Source of the DNA: DATFDN01 sp035685165
GTDB taxonomy: Bacteria; Pseudomonadota; Alphaproteobacteria; Acetobacterales; Acetobacteraceae
NCBI GenBank assembly: GCA_035685165.1
Contig: DASRBI010000004.1
Span: forward strand, 186,001 to 250,000
DNA: 64,000 nt
Direction of reading: 5' to 3'
Positions 61,455 to 64,000 of the stretch are shown here, one piece after another. Position 1 is the first letter of the stretch; every line of letters begins with the position of its first letter. The notes under the pieces were generated by a model, which did not search any database, was not told where the DNA came from, and worked only from the letters and a program-made list of their open reading frames with translations. A program made the position numbers and the translations under genes.

Positions 61455-62612
61455 TCAGGTAACCGCAGCGCATTGCCGCGCTGCCCACCGGACGAGCAGA
61501 CTCCCCCCCAGAATGCTGATCCCGATGGCAAGGAGAAGTGGGCTAGCGATCATGTCGGAGAGGAGTCCCGAGGAAATGGAAACGGAGATAAGCATGAGGC
61601 CGAATTCGCCCCCATGCCCAAGTATCATGCCGGCCCTGCGCATGATCTCCACTTCCTCGCCGAACAGCGTCCCGAGCAGAGCCACGATCAGCGCCTTGCC
61701 GACGATCAAGATCGCCAACCAGATCAGCACGGCAGGCCAGACATAGGGGATAAGCCCGAGGGGCAGTTTCGATCCGATGCCGATGAAGAAGATGCCCACG
61801 AACAGATCGCGAAACGGCCGGATCTCCTTTTCGACGACATGGCGCGCATCTCCTTCGCCGATGATCATTCCGGCCGCGAAGGCGGCGAGCGCGGGCGACA
61901 GACCGACGGATGTCGCAGCAATCGCCGACCCGAGGGCAATCGACAGAGCCAGAAGCTGCGCCAATTCGGGATCCCGCTGCTTGGCCGTCCATCTAGCCAG
62001 GGCCTGAAGCGGTCCCCGCGCGACAAGGAGCGCCGTCACAAGCGCCGCTGCGCCGCCGATCATGGTTGCGACGCCGTGCCCTTCGGCCGTGCCGGTTGCC
62101 GAGTCGTGCATGAGCAACAGCCCGACCGCCGCCAGATCCTGAAACAACAGAACCGAGATCGCCAGCCGGCCCGCCGGAGACCCAAGAGCATTCGCTCCCG
62201 CGAGCACCTTGAGGCACATCGCCGTGGAAGACATGGCAACTGCTCCGCCCAGCAGGATCGCCGGGACGGGGGCGAGACCCAGCACGAAGGCTGCGGGAAG
62301 GGCAATCAGAACAGTGGTCAGCGTGGCCTGGGCAGCGCCGATCCCGAACACATGCCGACGGAGCGAGGCGAGCTTCTCGAAGGAGAACTCGAGCCCGAGC
62401 GCGAACATTAGAAGGATGACACCGACCTCGCCGATGATCGCGAGCCCCTGGCTTTCGGCCAAGAGCCCGCTGCCCGCCGGCCCGATCAGCGCACCGGCGA
62501 GGATGTATCCGGCAATGCTGGGCACCCCCACGCGCGCGCAGATCATCAGCAGCACATAGGCCGCAAGAACAAGCACCGCGGCGCTCTGGAGCAAGCCGGT
62601 CAGGCCATGCAT
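61455..62612 (-). CDS. KefB/CPA2-type cation:proton antiporter, membrane domain
   Basis: A 385-residue monovalent cation:proton antiporter-2 membrane protein with about 12 hydrophobic segments. It includes VGVPSIAGYILAGALIGPAG, LLMFALGLEFSFEKLASLRRHVFGIG, SSTAMCLKVLAGANALGSPAGRLAISVLLFQDLAAVGLLLM and LSPALAAFAAGMIIGEGDARHVVEKEIRPFRDLFVGIFFIGIG. The cytosolic RCK/TrkA-N domain of KefB/KefC is absent, as in the shorter antiporters of stress islands. It is the third gene of an operon with a thioredoxin and a serine protease. Confidence 0.9.
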   Translation of the reverse strand: MHGLTGLLQSAAVLVLAAYVLLMICARVGVPSIAGYILAGALIGPAGSGLLAESQGLAIIGEVGVILLMFALGLEFSFEKLASLRRHVFGIGAAQATLTTVLIALPAAFVLGLAPVPAILLGGAVAMSSTAMCLKVLAGANALGSPAGRLAISVLLFQDLAAVGLLLMHDSATGTAEGHGVATMIGGAAALVTALLVARGPLQALARWTAKQRDPELAQLLALSIALGSAIAATSVGLSPALAAFAAGMIIGEGDARHVVEKEIRPFRDLFVGIFFIGIGSKLPLGLIPYVWPAVLIWLAILIVGKALIVALLGTLFGEEVEIMRRAGMILGHGGEFGLMLISVSISSGLLSDMIASPLLLAIGISILGGSLLVRWAARQCAAVT

Positions 62613-62655
62613 GGTCCGATCCGCTCGCGGCTGCGTGGAGGGAGAGGCTGAACGA

Positions 62656-63078
62656 TCACGCCTGCGCGCGCACCCATTGCACGATCTGGGCGGCCGACAT
62701 CGCCCCGCTCGTTCGCGCGATCTCCCTTCCGCCTCTGAAAAGGATCATGGTCGGAATGCCGCGGATGCCGTAGCGCCCGGCGATCTGCTGCTCGACTTCG
62801 GTATCGAGCTTGCCGAGGCGGAAATGGGGTTCGAGCGAACGCGCCGCCGCCTCGAACTGCGGTGCCATCACCTTGCAGGGTCCGCACCATTCCGCCCAGA
62901 AATCGACGAGCAGGGGCAATTCGGCATTGGCGTGCCGGTCGAAATTGGCCGCGGTGAGCGCGACCGGCCGGCCCTCGAACAAGGCGGCGCCGCAGCGACC
63001 GCAGTTGGGGTTGTCCGTCAGTCGCTCCTGCGGAACGCGGTTGACGGAACTACATTTCGGGCAAGCGACGGTGGGCAT
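62656..63078 (-). CDS. trxC: Thioredoxin 2 (TrxC-type, zinc-binding)
   Basis: A 140-residue thioredoxin with an N-terminal zinc ribbon (ACPKCSSVN and NCGRCGA) and the active site WAEWCGPCKVM; GIPTMILFRGG is the cis-Pro segment. TrxC is heat-stable and oxidation-tolerant. ATG 63078 is preferred over 63090 because GGAG then sits at good spacing. The gene is 43 bases upstream of the antiporter and 51 bases after the protease gene, so the three are one operon. Confidence 0.93.
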   Translation of the reverse strand: MPTVACPKCSSVNRVPQERLTDNPNCGRCGAALFEGRPVALTAANFDRHANAELPLLVDFWAEWCGPCKVMAPQFEAAARSLEPHFRLGKLDTEVEQQIAGRYGIRGIPTMILFRGGREIARTSGAMSAAQIVQWVRAQA

Positions 63079-63129
63079 TCTGTTCTCCATTTGAGTGTCG
63101 CTTCGGCGGGGCAGACAGGCCGGTGCTGT

Positions 63130-63972
63130 TCAGTGCGAGGCCGGGGCCCCGCGGGTTTGCCGGTGCCGCGGCTCCGGCAGGTATTCTACGCCGCCGCCCT
63201 GGCGGCGCACGGGCTGCGGATAGAGGGTCATCAGCTCGAGGATTTGCTCCGGCATTTCGGTCCGTACCGGCAGCCCCATCTCGCGCGCTTCATCCGCAGA
63301 GATGGGATAGTCATGGGTCCAGGTGCCTGTCGCCAGCTTCGTCGCCACGGCTGCCGCCCTTTCCTCGTCCATCTTGTCGGAGAGGAGCCGTCGCGCCGCC
63401 GCCTCGACCTGGGCGATCGCTTTCCGACCGACATCGGCCATGATCAACGTCTGGTCGTCGATCTCGGCAATCGGTTTCTGCTCCACGACCCTAATGAGCG
63501 AAGCGGCCGGCATCTGCCCGAGTTGCGGATCGACCGGACCCAGCACGGAGTGGTCGCACATCACGATCTCGTCTGCGGCCAGAGCGATCAGGGTTCCCCC
63601 CGACATGGCATAATGCGGCACGAAAACCGTGACCTTGCCCTTGTGTCCCTGAATGGCGCGGGCGATCTGCATGGCGGCAAGGACCAGCCCGCCCGGCGTG
63701 TGCAGCACGATGTCGAGCGGCATCTCGGCGTCCGTCAGCTGGATCGCGCGAAGAACCTCTTCGGAATCGTTGACGTCGATGTAGCGAACCAGGGGAAAGC
63801 CCAGGAGGTTCATCGTCTCCTGCCGGTGAATCATCAGGATCACCCGGCTTCCGCGCGCCCTCTCGATCTGGGCGATCTTCCGGGTGCGCATCGCCTCGAG
63901 ATATTTCCGCTGCAGCACCGGCTGCAGCGCCGAGACGATGAAGAACAGCCACAGCAGTTGCATCAAATCCAT
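63130..63972 (-). CDS. Membrane-associated Clp-fold serine protease (SDH family, SppA-related)
   Basis: A 280-residue protein with an N-terminal hydrophobic anchor (LMQLLWLFFIVSALQPVL) and a crotonase/ClpP-fold protease core: LDIVLHTPGGLVLAAMQIARAIQGH, then VFVPHYAMSGGTLIALAADEIVMCDHSVLGPVDPQLG. Ser in AMSGGT and the following Asp/His area form the expected Ser-Asp-His (SDH) triad. It would cleave proteins at the inner face of the membrane. It heads the protease-thioredoxin-antiporter operon, and ATG 63972 has GGAGGAGG upstream. More genes of the same locus may lie beyond 64000. Confidence 0.88.
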   Translation of the reverse strand: MDLMQLLWLFFIVSALQPVLQRKYLEAMRTRKIAQIERARGSRVILMIHRQETMNLLGFPLVRYIDVNDSEEVLRAIQLTDAEMPLDIVLHTPGGLVLAAMQIARAIQGHKGKVTVFVPHYAMSGGTLIALAADEIVMCDHSVLGPVDPQLGQMPAASLIRVVEQKPIAEIDDQTLIMADVGRKAIAQVEAAARRLLSDKMDEERAAAVATKLATGTWTHDYPISADEAREMGLPVRTEMPEQILELMTLYPQPVRRQGGGVEYLPEPRHRQTRGAPASH

Positions 63973-64000
63973 GGACGTCCTCCTCCATTTCTCCGGCCAT

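Noticed and set aside
63491..64000. A 169-codon minus frame at the right edge
   Set aside because: It is out of frame under the SDH-type protease and has a Pro/Arg/Asp-rich antisense-like composition.

Overview
The window looks like a GC-rich alphaproteobacterial chromosome, probably Rhodospirillales and possibly Acetobacteraceae. The pointers are the alphaproteobacterial small proteins DUF1192 and TrcR (DUF1013), paired YdcH-like proteins, and J-protein-cobS-cobT and bolA neighbourhoods. Genus cannot be set from sequence alone. About 57 kb reads as ordinary, densely packed chromosome. The last 6.7 kb is an integrated, heavily deleted mobile region whose base composition looks less GC-rich by eye.

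Layout. 1-10.1 kb: housekeeping genes (SMP-30 lactonase, Lrp regulator, BolA, J-protein, cobS/cobT, acetate-type transporter, DUF1192, trcR, two YdcH-like proteins, purEK). 10.1-14.4 kb: cyclic amidase, then prpD-prpC (methylcitrate branch) closed by a strong terminator. 14.4-15.2 kb: a Lys/Arg/Ala-rich histone H1-like protein behind two perfect palindromes. 15.3-29 kb: otnC-otnK, a glycosyltransferase, cysQ, a VOC protein, aat, a DUF255 thioredoxin-like protein, ogt, qor, an MFS pump, and a marR-emrA-emrB efflux operon with a clear MarR operator. 29.2-32.5 kb: rfbBACD for dTDP-L-rhamnose.

32.7-45.7 kb is a catabolic region. A LysR regulator diverges from a luciferase-like monooxygenase, an ABC binding protein and a second SMP-30 lactonase. 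Converging on these is a long minus-strand set: IclR, MFS importer, cytoplasmic alkylsulfatase, enoyl-CoA hydratase, two acyl-CoA dehydrogenases, SDR and TetR. A 16-bp palindrome in front of the enoyl-CoA hydratase is a good TetR operator. Together they suggest uptake, desulfation and beta-oxidation-like use of an alkyl (or related) sulfate ester. A muconolactone isomerase remnant lies beside iclR.

46.2-57.3 kb is respiration on nitrate: a YtfE/Ric iron-sulfur repair protein, then narK-narGHJI-parvulin on the minus strand. An FNR/DNR-type box separates narK from a divergent Crp/Fnr regulator that lacks an Fe-S cysteine cluster.

57.3-64 kb: the 3' half of a tRNA-Arg(CCG) (an attachment-site scar), a truncated integrase, a small RN-x3-H (HEPN-like) protein, pieces of a large DISARM-type helicase, and trbJ, trbF, trbG and trbI fragments joined by deletions and ending in a phage-like piece. 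The window ends in an apparently intact operon of a membrane serine protease, thioredoxin 2 and a KefB-like antiporter. This looks like the tail of a transmissible locus of stress tolerance (tLST) whose chaperone/ClpK/FtsH part would lie beyond base 64000.

Three gene-free stretches exceed 300 bases (14353-14772, 22346-22731, 45740-46168); each has its own entry. No rRNA, CRISPR array, intact tRNA or insertion sequence was seen.
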